This document shows, in pieces, positions 47,437 through 59,814 of a stretch of 64,000 nucleotides of DNA. The first letter of the stretch is position 1; each line of letters starts with the position of its first letter. The position numbers and the translations under genes were made by a program. The DNA is taken from NCBI GenBank assembly GCA_004123355.1, contig SCHM01000001.1, positions 10,488,193 through 10,552,192 of the forward strand, written 5' to 3'. The notes under the pieces are model-generated. The model made no database searches, was not told where the DNA came from, and worked only from the letters and a program-made list of their open reading frames with translations. Source of the DNA: Amphirosellinia nigrospora (taxonomy: Eukaryota > Ascomycota > Sordariomycetes > Xylariales > Xylariaceae).

Positions 47437-47990
47437 TTAATACCTTCGCCCCTCTTCGTCCTTATAGGTGCGAGAGTCGTAGTCCTTGAACATGATGACC
47501 TCGCTAGGCCTCATATGACTCACATAACTCATCATATAGCCGTTCCTCCCACTTGAGGAAGTTGCCATGCGACTTGTGGTACTTACTATCTTGTCGACGA
47601 TAGACGCGGCCCGTGTTCTTCTCATACGTGAAATTCACCTTGCTGTGGTCAACGACGAGCAGTGGCCACCGCTGCACGTAGGTCCCCACGGACGCCATAC
47701 GCTGATGATGGCCCATCGCTTATGCACCTTGATGGGCTCCGCGGCTTTTTCTTCGCCGAGATCTCGCGTCATGTAGTCGATGGCCGTGTCGTGCGAGTGA
47801 TCTATGTGCATTGTGGCGGAGGGCTGGGAGATGCCTGTCTTCATGAAGAAGACTTCGTCCGGGTAATAGCCTAGCGTCTGCTTTCGGACGGTGAAGTGCC
47901 AGGGGATGAATGCGCTCCATCGTGCCCAAAGAGAGGCTCCTAAACTACCGTGTGAGCGAAGGGTGGGAGCCTGTCTGTGGATTCTTTGGA
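47437..47990 (-). pseudogene. Remnant of an AsaB/GA4-desaturase-like oxygenase
   Basis: Only the middle part of a fungal hydroxylase/desaturase (the AsaB, CmcJ-like family seen in secondary-metabolite clusters) is present. Pieces in shifting frames read WSAFIPWHFTVRKQTLGYYP, SQPSATMHIDHSHDTAID, VWRPWGP, VQRWPLLVVDHS and PSEVIMFKDYDSRTY. The H-x-D pair in IDHSHD may be an iron site. There is no N-terminal exon, and the copy stops after KDYDSR, before the family's C-terminal block. Several one-base shifts occur as well. Truncation at both ends marks it as a relic, unlike the neighbouring full-length genes. Confidence 0.6.
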
Positions 47991-48260
47991 AATGGTATTC
48001 AGATGAACTGCCGTTATGGGATGTGTTATCGTGAACCTACGTTACCTACCTACACAGTAGCTAATTGACTTTAATAGTATTGGGTTTTCTATTATACACG
48101 CCTGGGATGGTTTCAAATAATGAAACGCCGTCATATTCATCTTAGCTGACAAGTAAGACTATTTCTTGTCTCTATTCCTGGGCCTGCCTGGGGATCTCTA
48201 TGCCGTTTGTTGTTGGAATCATTGGCTGCTCGTAGCGGGGCCGAAGGAGCCGCGCGGGAG

Positions 48261-48815
48261 CTAAGCCGAATCAGCCCCAGATCCATGGACCCGGGGTTTG
48301 TGGAGTCCACATCTTACTATAAGTTCCTTAGCGCGGCCGAGATGTGGGCTTAGAGGCCTCACGGTAAAGTTGCTGAGATTTCCATAACATGGTTTCTGTC
48401 GCATCAACTCCCGCCAATGCGCCATGGGGCCCGGCGCCCTGGACAACGACGCCATGGCGACGATGATGTCAGACTCGAAGCCCAGTGCCGTGTAAAGAAG
48501 GGCTCCTCTGTATAGGTCCGCGTTGGCTGACAACCTCCTCGAGATGAAGTAGTCATCTGTCGAAGCCACTTTTTCTATCTCGAGGGCGATCTCGAGGAGC
48601 GGTACCCTCGCCCGCATAGGGTTTCGCACCTGTTCGTCGATCGCCTCGCGAATGAAGATGGTGCGTAGATCCACTGTCTTGTAAATGCGATGACCGAAGC
48701 CAAACAGGTGGTGTCGCTTAGCCTTCACCTCTTCGATCAAGCGTGGGACATTGCTTTACTGAGGCAACGGCCTTGAACTCCCGGTAAGCTAGGTTTATGG
48801 CACCTGATCTCGCCT
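48261..48815 (-). pseudogene. C-terminal remnant of a citrate synthase-like enzyme
   Basis: The last 180 residues of a citrate synthase homologue are visible: GAINLAYREFKAVASVK, a one-base shift near 48755, then NVPRLIEEVKAKRHHLFGFG, HRIYKTVDLRTIFIREA, ALLYTALGFESDIIVAMASL and APGPMAHWRELM. HRIYK and the AHWRE block are active-site and substrate-binding regions. The N-terminal two thirds, with the first catalytic His, are absent upstream. The sequence resembles the secondary-metabolite or peroxisomal type more than the mitochondrial enzyme, but this is a judgement. Likely a relic. Confidence 0.7.
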
Positions 48816-48945
48816 GTTTTCGGTATTTTATTACAGCAACTACTACAGAGTATCTGCACCAACCAATTCATTTATCGTAGGCTCATCTAGGCCGTTGATA
48901 CTGGAATTACCACACTACGTACGCCATTCAATGCGAGTGATTCTG

Positions 48946-49506
48946 GTCGGAACAAGGGGAAATTGAAATAGTCGACATCATGCTCTAATACTGCTCTGAT
49001 CCCCCACCTGTCCTCCAAGGACTCAATCTCAAGATCCAAGGTGACAAGAAAATCGGGATAGTCGGCCGGACAGGAGCGGGCGAACCCTTCTTGATCGCAG
49101 CTCTTTTTGCCTAGTCGAGCTTTCTTGGGGCAAGATAGTAATCGACGGCCTCAACATCGCCGAAAAGCCGCTTCGCGAACTACGTTCGCGCATTTCAGTT
49201 ATCCCGCAAGATTCGACACCAACACCATTCAAAGGGACCGTGCGGTCTAATTTATATCTGTTCGACCAACACATGAATCTCTCTGAAATGCTCTGCACAT
49301 CACGGGCATCAAAAAGCCCTCTCATAACGCATCTGACGGAACTCCCATCCACCTCGACGACCCCATCGAGGAAGAAGGCAAGAATTTCTCCAAAGGCCAG
49401 CGCCAACTCCTCACAATCGCACGAGCTCTCGTGGGAGATTGCCGCATCGTAGTCTGTAACGAGGTCACATCATCCATAGACCAAGAGGCTATGATCGTAG
49501 TGAGAT
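48946..49506 (+). pseudogene. Remnant of the second nucleotide-binding domain of an ABCC-type transporter
   Basis: The order of motifs is clear: EQGEIEIVDIML (then an in-frame stop where Arg is expected), PPPVLQGLNLKIQGDKKIG, IVGRTGAGEPFLIAAL, KPLRELRSRISVIPQD, a signature NFSKGQRQLLTIARALVG and RIVVCNEVTSSID. The Walker A Lys is replaced by Glu (GRTGAGEP) and the Walker B Asp by Asn (VCNEVTS), so it could not hydrolyse ATP even if expressed. Membrane domains and the first ATPase are missing. It sits next to two other remnants. Confidence 0.75.
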
Positions 49507-50313
49507 AATGAGGCAGGATTTTGAGCGTAACACGAGCAATACCGAACGCTTGTAGTAACAATAGCTACTATATAGAACTTGTGATGGAGTGAAAAACGGC
49601 GACTTTAACGCTGCATGAGTATTGACAGTAGATATAGTTTGCCACATATATATTCAATAACAATCGATTTATTACCTCAGCAGACCATCCTCCCAAGTGC
49701 AACTTTGTATCTACGTAAAACAATCAGTGTCGATTGAATGAGTCGAAAAGGGTAATCCTGCAAGCTACTAACAATCGCCTTCCCACAACACTGTAATTTA
49801 CGCAGTGCTTTCTCACCAACAGTGCAGATAATGGGGAGAGCATGATACATTTAACTTTTTTATTATCCTAACGCATAAATGGGTTCGAATAACAAGGCTG
49901 TCTTCAAGCTATCCCGAAGAAGCCCCCATTCCCTAACTCTCCAGTGCAGAGACTAGGGTTAGAATCCGTGAACCAAGCGCAGAGCTGCTCTGATTGCCTG
50001 TACACGATTTCAAGTTGTACCCGCAACTCATCCTTCTCTATCCTTTATCCATTCCGTATAAAGCGAAGTCCCCAGAATCCCCACCTAAACTAACTGTATA
50101 CTTTACCATGTAATATGCCATGAAGAACAGAAATAGAGCGACAATGGGGAAGGAGGAAGCGTAGTTGTACATGTCCTACTTCCCTCATTACCAACTCAAA
50201 GTATAAACATTACTTATCATACAACGTAGGGCATCAGCTTTTCGGATGCGCTTTCATATTTCATACTGTTCGCTTTAGCAAGCCTGGTTTTCAAACGAAT
50301 GACTTAAGACAAG
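49507..50313. other. Intergenic
   Basis: AT-rich, no coding signal; it holds the 3' end of the C2-domain gene. Confidence 0.5.
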
Positions 50314-53119
50314 CTAGTATCTGCCGTGGCGCCTAGCCCGTCCACTGCCGATGTCTATCCTACTCATCTCTTCCATGAGTGCCATATCTTCGTGTCCTCG
50401 CGGCGCGGACGTGGATAGCGCCAGGCCGCCACTCATCATGGGAACCTTAGCGGGGATGGGAGGGCCGGAGCTATATACCCGGTACGAGCGACTCTGAATT
50501 CATTATCGAAGGACGGACCATGGTTCTCATAATCAAACGTGCTGGCCCGGACCAGAGCGCGGGGTGGTGTACTATTTCGCTGATGTGCGGTGGCCGGCCC
50601 GAGCGGATTTGAGTTAGCAGAGAGAGGGGCGGGCAAGGCAGAAGCTCGGTGGCTCTTTTTCTGCAGGCGATTGCGCGCTGTGCTGCTGGTACCCGTAGAC
50701 TCGGGTGCAGCATAGTTCATAGGCGTCAAGGCTGTAGACTGCGGGCGAGCTGCAATTCGAAGTTGCCGACGGCCAGATGGCGGCATGGGCTGTGCACCAT
50801 TGAGAACCGGGCGTGATCGGGTCTCGGCTGGCTGAGCCTGCTTCTTTGGTTCTGGCTCAGGGGCCCAGGTATCCATCGGCAAATGGTCTGAAGGGTCAAT
50901 CTCTCTCCCGTCCGGTGTAACAATTTTGCCTTCTGGTGTGTAATCCGCAGATTGAGAACCCTCTCTCGAAATGGAGGGGTTGAAAGCATCGTAAGAGTCC
51001 GGCCCAAACGGTACACCAGATAATCTGCGAGGTTCAGATGGTGGAGGTGCTGGGCTAACAGACTTGCGTTTAATCGTATGATTGGCATTGGGGCTCGGAG
51101 ATACCCTACGATAGTCCGCGTTCTCCGTTGCTGCAGATGGGGTGTTAGGCCCGCTAGAGTAGGCGACCAGTGCTCTTTCATACGACCTTGAGTTAGCTAG
51201 CTGATGATGGGGTGAGTAGCCAGCAGCATAATGTGAAGGGGCTCGCTGTGCTGTCTCCCCTAGAATGCACGACCATTTGCGTAGGCTGGGTATATCGGCG
51301 CTCCTGTTTCCCTTCCGGATGGAACCGCTCTGATACCTCACGTACTAAATTGGGGTCAACCCCAGGCACAAGAGTTGCGGGGACTGCCGGGGACCATATT
51401 CATTGCCATTCGATATTTGATTATCCGGCTCAGTCGCTTGATTTTGGTAGTGATTCGTCTGGTATGCCTGCGGACGAGGAACGTGCATCAACGCTTGTGA
51501 GTAATCCGCTGGAGGCAAGGGTGATGGAGCAGCGCTTTCCTCGTAGCTACCATAACGGACCAAAGACTGCGTTTGGCCAGGATTGTACTGCTCATGAGAT
51601 ACGCTCCCATGTCGGTGAGATTTAATGGTGCCGGGTTAGAGGCATGGTCAAACTCTGGCTCGTCGTATTGGGATATACTATGGCGAGTTCTAGTTTGTGG
51701 TGGCGTCCATGACTCGGGTACGTCTTCCACTGTAGGTTGCATCGGTCGAGGGTGGGCATTATATGCAGAGTCGTAGGATTGATGCCGTGGTACCGAGGAG
51801 TGGTTCGGATCATAATCATTATGCTGGGGACCGCTTGGTAGACTGGGAGCAGACTCATAAGGCCGGTAGGTAGGCCGGCCAGGGTATGCTGATGACTGAG
51901 GAGAGACAGAAGACACCGAATGTCGATGCGCCTCGTTTCGTAATACATCATGTCGCATGGGTGGCGTAGCCTTGTGCGGGACCAGATCATAACTGCCATG
52001 ATTCATCGAGTGTGCATCTGGCAAATGTCCATTGGAGTTCCATGCCCTATGCGCCGGCGGTAAGGGGGGTCGCACGCTGTCTTCGATGGACCGACGGTGC
52101 TGGATTGGGGGCGACTGAGTGTTATAACTCGGGTGTGTATTGTTATAGACGGCTCTGCTGTCAGCTTCCTGAGGTCTAAGGGCAGCCGGATTAGACTGAT
52201 AAAAAGGGTCGACCTCGTGTGGCGGGGTTTGAAAGCTTTCGGGTCTTTCGGCCGCTCTCGGAAGCTGATAGTCGCGGTGCGGAGGCGGGGCAGAGTACTG
52301 GTATCCCGGGCCATGGGCTGGAGGATAGTGATCGGGTTGAGCATGTCGGCTTGGAGACGTGCCATACTCGTTGTGCTGCGACTGAAGTTGATTTGGGATT
52401 GGATTACTCGGAGGGTTTGGTTGCGCTCTGGGAGGTGTATTGATAGGCTCAGATGCATGTGCAGGAGCTTGTCCAGTGACAGGATCAGAGGGCAGTGGGC
52501 GTCTTTTCACAGCTGGTCTCTGACTCGAGTTCGCAGCATCTGGCTCGGTGGTTGAAGAAACAGGCTTCGGTTTCGCAGCTGGCTTTTCGGGCTTAGGCCG
52601 GCTATCGTAGAACGTGATCTCGATTCTAATACTGCCGGCGTATTTCCCCTGCAAGACAGGTTGTGCCATTGGTCGCTCTGCCTCCCCCTTGTACGATGAT
52701 ATCGCGCAAGTCAATCCATGTTTCGCCGATCAATTCCGTCTTCTTGTCGTCGTTATAGAGCGATATTTTAAGTTGAAAGTAGTCCGGGGAGTCGTGGACA
52801 GTAAATCGAAGTTCTTGGTCCCTAAACAAGGATCATCAGGTTAGGATGCATTCCCCTTCCACAACATGCTTTGAACTACGTACCATTTGGGAGTCTGGCC
52901 GCCCCGAATATCTGTTGCCGTCTTCTTGGCCTCTTTGCCCAGTCGCGCGGCGCAATAGGGATCTTGCTTTCCAATCGTTTTTCGGTTGGGGAGATTCTTG
53001 GCTCGATCGACTATCAGAACCAGGGTGCCGATTTCCGGACCGTCAATGCTCATATCAGAGAAAATGCCAGCCGTGTGCATGCTCGCCAGCGGATTGTGGG
53101 CTTTAGCCTTAGTCGCCAT
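50314..53119 (-). CDS. C2-domain cytokinesis protein (Inn1/Fic1-like)
   Basis: This is a homologue of yeast Inn1 and fission-yeast Fic1, which couple the contractile ring to septum formation. The start at 53119 (MATKAKAHNPLASMHTAG) precedes an N-terminal C2 domain (GTLVLIVDRAKNLPNRKTIG, KQDPYCAARLG, an intron about 52819-52880, DQELRFTVHDSPDYFQLKI, then GETWIDLRDIIVQGG). After YAGSIRIEITFYD comes a very long Pro/Ser/His/Tyr-rich low-complexity region with many PxxP-type sequences, which in the family bind SH3 proteins. The conserved tail reads YRVYSSGPPIPAKVPMMSGG and ALMEEMSRIDIGSGRARRHG. One-base shifts near 52690, 51490 and 51345 (and a few others) split it. About 900 residues in total. 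Confidence 0.82.
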
Positions 53120-56100
53120 AGTGCTGCTATTTCGCTTTACTGCTCTTTCGCATTGGTATTCCTGATGATGACTCCAATTGGGTTCGTCACTGCCGTCGGC
53201 CTAGTTTTGTTGACATGGATGGGACCCCAGCCCAAGGTCCCAGGTGCGTGTAAATAAGGAACGAATGGGGAGTGACGGACGAAGTCTTCAAGACCTGAGC
53301 ATCAAACGAATGAAGAATGTTAGGAAGATAATTGTGCCCAGGTCTGGACGTAGGGAATTAGATCTTGGAAGACGAAGAGAAGGGAAAGGGAGGCTGGACG
53401 GACGGCACTTCATGACGCGCGCAGCAGAGCAGCATGCATTAATGTGAAGCTCCTGTTGGTTGCTGTGCTCAGCCAATCGACTTACGCATGGTCGCTAGGC
53501 AGTGGCTGGTTTCGATGGCTCAAAAATAGACGGGTTGGTCTAGCGCAGTCAGACCGTGGACAGAAGTGGGTATCGCCCAGGAAGTGACTTGGGGTACCGG
53601 ACAAACCGAACAGGCGCCGAACAAGGGCTTTGTTTAGTGGGTTGCTGCTAATCGACGCGCTTATTGGAGGCGGTTTATTACCCTGCCGTTGTACCTGGTT
53701 GTACCTTATGCGATGATTTATTTTCGTGCAACATCCGACCAAGTCCTCCCGTCCTTTGGACAAGCAACCAATCCAAACCAACCAGAAATAAGCATATTAT
53801 CAAGTAGCACGGCATAACGAAAAGCATGTGCGTTATGGATGTTCCTCCCATCCACCATCACCATCGGTAGGTAGATAAGGTATGTCACCCAACTAGGCTA
53901 TTGCTATATACCTCTGTAGATGCTCAACTCTGCAATCTTCTTTCCTTTTTCAAGCCAATATCAGTGCCCAATATCCAGCCATTATCCTGGCTTTCGACTG
54001 CACCTATACGAATAAACTTGGACAGGCACTCAAGCAAACCCCACTACCATCTTGCCCCGTTCCCGTGCGCGAGAATATCATTGCCTTGCCGGGCTAGCGG
54101 GACTAGTGTAGGTACGCGACGCTAAACCGCGCAAGCCCCGGCGCGCTGCACGGGTCACTACGGCACGGGGTAGCTGCTTCATGTACTTGTACGGTGAGGA
54201 ACGCAGCAGCCTTCGGCCGTCCAATCGTATCAACTTGAAATAAATATTGGCTTTTTTTGATGCTTTCGATTCGTACTGTCCAAATCTTAATTTGGACCTA
54301 ACGTACGTTTTGATAATCTAGAAACACTTTAAATTTGGTACAGCATAATAGATCACGTAAGTACTGCATTGGCCGACTAAGGGATGACGTCTCGAAATGG
54401 TAAGCGTCACCAGGGTTTCAATTTAGCCAGCCTCATTGCAGCGGCTAGATGTGTCCAAGAGCCATTCTCTCCTCCTGAAGGCCGAATGTTGCTTTGCGTG
54501 TCTCTATACGGAGAATCCCGAGTCAAGTCTCGAAAGCCCCTTAATGGAAAGTAGGAACACCGCGACTGGTAAACTGCTGCCTAAGTGATGGGAAGGGGAT
54601 TAATCCGCGTACTGATCCACGTATTTAACAATGTACAGCCACATAATGCACCCGTCACTATGCTGCACTCATTATTCATCTACGAGATAATCGTCATTCA
54701 TCTGTTACCCGTCGAGGAAATGCGGGCGCGCATAAAGCTTGCAGTTCCCGCGTTATCTTCAGCCCAAATGTGCGCCACCAGCTAACGCACCACTTGAACT
54801 TGGCTTGATGGCGTTTGATAGCGAATGAGCTGCCCAATACATAAAGCTGTTATGTCATTTGTAATGAATAATAGGCCACGAGCTCGCCTAGGCGAGGTAG
54901 GATAGATGACACACTGGTACACACTTTGCATGCATAAAGCCAACTTGCCAAGCCGAGAAGCAGATATATGCAACCTTACCCTCTCTCTCTTTTTCTTTTT
55001 ATCAGGTACAGCGCGTGTCAAAAGTCCCATCGCGCATCCTTCGAGGCTCAATGCCGAACCTAGGCACAAGGGCATTGTAATTCAAACGTGATGATCTGAC
55101 AACGGGGTTATGAAACGATGCTGAGAATTTCTATTGATAGTAAAGATTTTTTTGAATTTAAGTAACTTTTACACTTCATGGTGTTTCGTGCTCGTTAATA
55201 TGTGTACGTTTTGGAGTATGCAATATACGCAACACTATCTGATAAGTATTTGACAAGTTCCAAATCTGCTCCAGGCCAACATAGAGATAGAGATCAATAT
55301 AAGTGGTTACGTTTAACAAAGTAATCACTTCATCTATATATGAAGAGCAGTATTTGTCGTGAGGTATACATTCTTCAATATTACAGGGGTCAATTGGTTA
55401 GATAGGAATCTAGGAAAACTCTCTACTGCTTATAGTAAAAACAACTGCAGATAGGTGTCATTCCAAGCGTTTATCAGTTCAAATCGCCATAAAAAGCCGT
55501 TCCCAATAAGCCATCCAGACATCCCCGACTCATTTGAAAACAGTTTCGTCTTCGTTTCTACACCCTAATTCATATCTCACATCTGGATTGCTTATAACAC
55601 ACTTGCATTCAAGGAAGCCTTACTTATCTCCATGGCTTATAGAATCCGGTCCTCTATATGCCCTATGAGACCGTGTATAGTCAAACCAAATCTCAACAAG
55701 AAAGTCGCGATCCATCGTTTCATAAGCATGGATGTATATATTAATTGGAGACTGTCCGCTTAAGATCAAGCCTCCCTATCCTGCGAGTCATCCAGAGCTC
55801 CGAGAAGCTCCTCACAGTGCTCCGAATCAAGAGTTCTTATTATATAACTAGTTGTTGTCCGTCTTGTGGTCGGCAATGATTTGATCACGTCTATGGTGCG
55901 CCAAAATTGTCCTTCTGTGCCTAAAACCTATCTTCGCGCTATAAATAGACAAGTCAGCTTCTTCCCAATCCATGTACAGTGGTGATGTAGGCGGAGATAG
56001 TCTTCCTCCTCGTTATGAGGATAATGTATTCAGTCGCTGTCTTCTATATCATTTCTTCTGTAGGTGTTTCATCTGACATAGACGGCGTCACGAAACTGGC

Positions 56101-57253
56101 GTCTCCTTGTGGGAGACCGAAGCAGCCCGATTCGCCGCTTCTGGTGTCACCGGTAGTCCGAAGGATTTCGGGCTTCTTCTGTGTCTAATCCAATATCCGA
56201 TATCAACAATGTTTTATAAGTCGCTTTCATCTTACACGGCATAGTTAGAGTATTTAAAGTGGATTACAGAAAGTATGACAACTTGCCTAAGCAGGGTTCG
56301 TGAGAAGAGATAGTACCTGAATATATTACCACGAGACAGCATTCTCTATCCAATCATCGGACTCCCTGTAGCTTCATCTGTAACTGGAACTGGCTCGAAA
56401 TATAAGAACTTTTTCTAGCAACATCATTTGTACGCATCCACTTTGATTTAATTGTGTGCCCTAGGCACTGCAACGAGAGCGACGCATATGCAGCGGCAGA
56501 CTCGTCTGATAAATAGGAAATCGATAAGTAATTGTCAACGTTTTGCGCGCAGGAAGCAACCAACGGGTTATGGAGTCTATCTTTGTCTAGATTGATGAGT
56601 TAAAGGGTTTGACAGTATTGACCTCTACGACGGACAGACAACCCCACTACTTCCAGTTGATTGATAACAAAACCTCTTTTAGAGGGGTGACATCATTTGA
56701 ACGTCGAAGGTATCATGCTAGTCCTTGCGTAGATCACAATCGTTCCTGCTACGGGTAGCTACGGTTGTTGGCTGCTCCACATGTTGAATAGGTAGTACAG
56801 GTGTAATGCTGAAAATAAATATTCGGCAACATGCGTCATTGAGCTACAACGGGTGTGAATCGTATCATCGGTAGGTAGCCTCAACTTCCACAAGAGACGT
56901 ACCAACTCTATAGGCAACCCTTGTTCGCTAAATACTTGTAATATAAAGGAAAGAGTTTGATACTGTGTTCAACGGTAGAATCACGTGGCAAGGGAAATTG
57001 ACTGCGTAAAAGCTTCTCGAGTTGATGGTGAACTTGAGAGGATCTTCTGCATCTAAAGGGGGATCCTCAGCCCCGTATTAGCCACAGTCAGCCATATTTG
57101 GACTAGCCCATGTCCGGCCCTTGTTCGGGACCTGCCGCGTCATTAGACCAGCATTCAGAGCTCAACCTCTTGATATTATCGGCCGTTAGGACGGTCTGTT
57201 TTTGTTTGTTTTTGTCGATTCGCTTTTCGAAGCCAAATATCTTTTCTCGTATC
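53120..57253. other. Gene-poor stretch of 4.1 kb
   Basis: The first 800 bases are the promoter side of the C2-domain gene. From about 54200 to 57100 the sequence is AT-rich with many short chance frames and no family match, repeat array or transposon ends that I can see. Tracts like GGTAGGTAGATAAGG (about 53868) and GGTAGGTAGCC (about 56871) recur. Confidence 0.5.
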
Positions 57254-57816
57254 ATGTCGTCATCGGTAGCACCACCTCAGCCGCCAGCTATCAATTACGT
57301 GGCCGGCTTCCTGCTGTAGGGATAGCTTGGGGATTGACGACGCCCTTCATTCGTCGTGCGGCCAAGACTCACAACCCGCCGCTCACCCATTGCTCGCGAG
57401 GGAGGACGTCAAGGATAGCTGGTTGAAGAGCAAGCTCTATGGAGCCTTTTTCGCCGTCGTTGATCTGTTACGAAACCCTAGATATGCGGTCCCCCTCTTG
57501 ATAAACCTCACAGGGAGTGTTTGGTTCTTCCTCCTCATTGGCCAGGCTGGTTAGTTTACTCCCTTCTACCCATGCATAAACTTCTGTTGACTGATGTCTC
57601 CGTATAGAACTGAGCTTGACGGTTCCGATTGTGAATACCTTGGCGTTTTTGTTCACTGTGCTTGGTGATTGGTGGGTGGAAAAGAAAGTGATTGACCGCA
57701 GTGAGTCTTGATATCCCTTGGAGAGTAAAACTTCACTCATCGAAGCGCTAGATACATGGGCAGGGATGCTATTATCCTTAGCTGGCATCGCCTTATGTGT
57801 TAAAAGCAAGTCATGA
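57254..57816 (+). CDS. TMEM234-like small membrane protein
   Basis: This is a four-helix protein of the TMEM234/EamA-like family; its function is unknown. The start at 57254 (MSSSVAPPQPPAINYVAGFL) leads, after a one-base shift near 57318, to GIAWGLTTPFIRRAAKTHNP. SKLYGAFFAVVDLLRNPRYA is followed by VPLLINLTGSVWFFLLIGQA. Introns of about 57551-57607 and 57701-57749 join ELSLTVPIVNTLAFLFTVLG and the last helix (TWAGMLLSLAGIALCVKSKS). The PFIRR block and the NLTGSVWFFLL...ELSLTVPI...NTLAFLFT order are family hallmarks. About 155 residues, full length. Confidence 0.8.
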
Positions 57817-59209
57817 TGGTTCAGATTTGCTGCTGTTACATGGGCTACATTGCGGTCTTCTCATCGCTTCTCAGGGCAGAGCTTTAGAGATACGCATGCC
57901 CACGCAGCCCTTTCTCGTTAGCCTGATGCCGTTTTTAGTATGGTTTGGCCTAACTGTCTTGAGTTACTTACAAGCTGCTATCTTGACGTGTCTGAGTCAG
58001 TTTCATGTACTATGTACCAAAAAACGTGGTTAGTTGTCAAAATTAAGACTATTGCGCCTCCTCCAAAGTTTGCATGGCCATTCTTGATGTGTAACTAAGT
58101 AAACACGTGTTTGCTGGACTTTTGATGTTAGAATGCTGCCTCGCTTATTGTGGTTGATTGTGGAGCTCGGGACCAACGGCTTAACGGGCGTAATTAAGTA
58201 TTTCGTGCGAGGCATGATCTCATCGCGATAGCTCGTTCCGCTCCAACGGTCCCGGACTGTCCCGGGCAGTGTACCACGTGTATGTGTAACATAGATATTT
58301 AAGTTAGTTGATTGCGAGCCTGTCGTCGATGCGGACTGTGCGGATATCCAACATTAAGGCCTATCTTGATAAAATTTGGTAAGTATGTATGGTTCCTGTG
58401 CCAAGATACCTAAGTGCCCATCTCGAAACAAGACGGGACCTTTTAAAGGGTCGAATCGAGTAGGTACGGCCGTGGAGATGATGCGCTAACATCTCCAGAT
58501 CTACGCTACTAGCAGTAAGTGTGAGATCCTTCATACTACTAGTGTTCTAAGTACGTTACTATCTCGTCTGTAGCCTCAAGCCTTTTGTAGCAAGCTACGT
58601 CTTCTATTTTATCGGTTGAAGGAAAGCGTATTCTCCGATACTTACAACGGGTTACTCGCCGATTCAGGGGGCGACGTCCACTTGATGGATATAGACCCTG
58701 TATAGACCTCGGAAAGGCAGGAACCCCCTCAGGTTCTCGTATTGGATCTCTGTGGGGCTGAGGGCGGCCCAGAACGCAACGTCCGCTGCAGATCTCGTTC
58801 GAGCGAATCGCCATTTAGTGCGTTGTAACCCGAACCCATGTTGAACCCGAGCCGAAAGCAGCATTGGCACAGGTACGGACCTTGTACGGACACATCTGCC
58901 GCACTGGAATATCCACCTTGACCTCACCTGGCGGCAACATTGCATTGCTTGGCTGTTTTGTTTGCCCCAATTACGGCTAACCCCGTCAACCCAAAGGACC
59001 CAAAGGGAAACGGGGCCGGTCTTTGAGGGTTGTAGTCGCGGTGAGAATGCAACCATGGGTCGAATGATCCACACAGCTAGGGGTTGAAAGGAATGCGACC
59101 ACCTCGAATTTCGTCCAGTCTTTATTTAAGCACGACTCTTCCTCGCCAACCCATTGTCTCAATCCGGGTGCCTCAACCAGAACCTTAACAACCTCATCAA
59201 GACATCAAC
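57817..59209. other. Intergenic
   Basis: Moderately GC-rich near 58700-59050, but no conserved coding signal on either strand. The promoter of the secreted-protein gene is at the right-hand end. Confidence 0.5.
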
Positions 59210-59814
59210 ATGCGCGCCGACATTCTTCTCACTGCCCTCGCCGGCGCCAGCTCTGCATCTGCCGCAGTAATGAGGATCTCAGCAGACACCTTGCAATATG
59301 ACTGGGCGGTTACGGGCTGGAGTGCTGGTTGTGCCCAAATCGGGGTGCTACTACGGTTCGAGCTAGACTTCCCCTTGCGGAGTGGTTCTATTGCTGACTA
59401 TCATGATAGACTTCAATGTCACAGGCGCCGCAAACCTCACATCAAGACCCCAACACCGGCATTCAAAGCCTACTGCGCTGGCGATGGCGAAGGTTCCCCA
59501 TACAGACTCTGCTCGAGATTGGACAAGGAAAAGACCGATGCGATTGTCGTCGCGAAACTTCTCCCGAGCGATATCCAGCCCAACGGCACACGTCACGCTA
59601 CGATCCAGGTTTCTCTCAAATACACGGACCTTAACACGCCGTAAGTGCTGCTTTGCCATCGTGGCACCCAGGTGGAAGGGCAGCTCGCTAATACCAGGTA
59701 TACAGAACGACATGGTGGAATTTCACAGGACATGCGTCCTCGATTTACAACCAATTCGTTGCGCCACTCCAGAACTTCACCATCACACCCGATGAGATCA
59801 CAGGCGTGGCATGA
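59210..59814 (+). CDS. Small secreted cysteine-containing protein
   Basis: The start at 59210 gives a signal peptide (MRADILLTALAGASSASA). The mature protein reads LQYDWAVTGWSAGCA, then KSGCYY after a one-base gain near 59335. An intron (about 59354-59410) joins it to DFNVTGAANL. PAFKAYCAGDGEGSPYRLC carries two more Cys, followed by VAKLLPSDIQPNGTRHATIQ. A second intron (about 59641-59706) leads to TTWWNFTGHASSIYNQFVAP and a C-terminus ITPDEITGVA. It has four Cys in total and about 155 residues. I recognise the general look of conserved fungal small secreted proteins but cannot name the family. It may be a wall protein or a plant-facing effector; both are guesses. Confidence 0.6.

Noticed and set aside
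52097-52555. 152-codon + strand frame
   Set aside because: Antisense to the Pro/Ser/His-rich region of the C2-domain protein; Arg/Trp-rich translation is a shadow of the repeats.
58539-59074. Overlapping - strand frames up to 136 codons
   Set aside because: GC-rich chance frames with no recognisable domain or splice structure.
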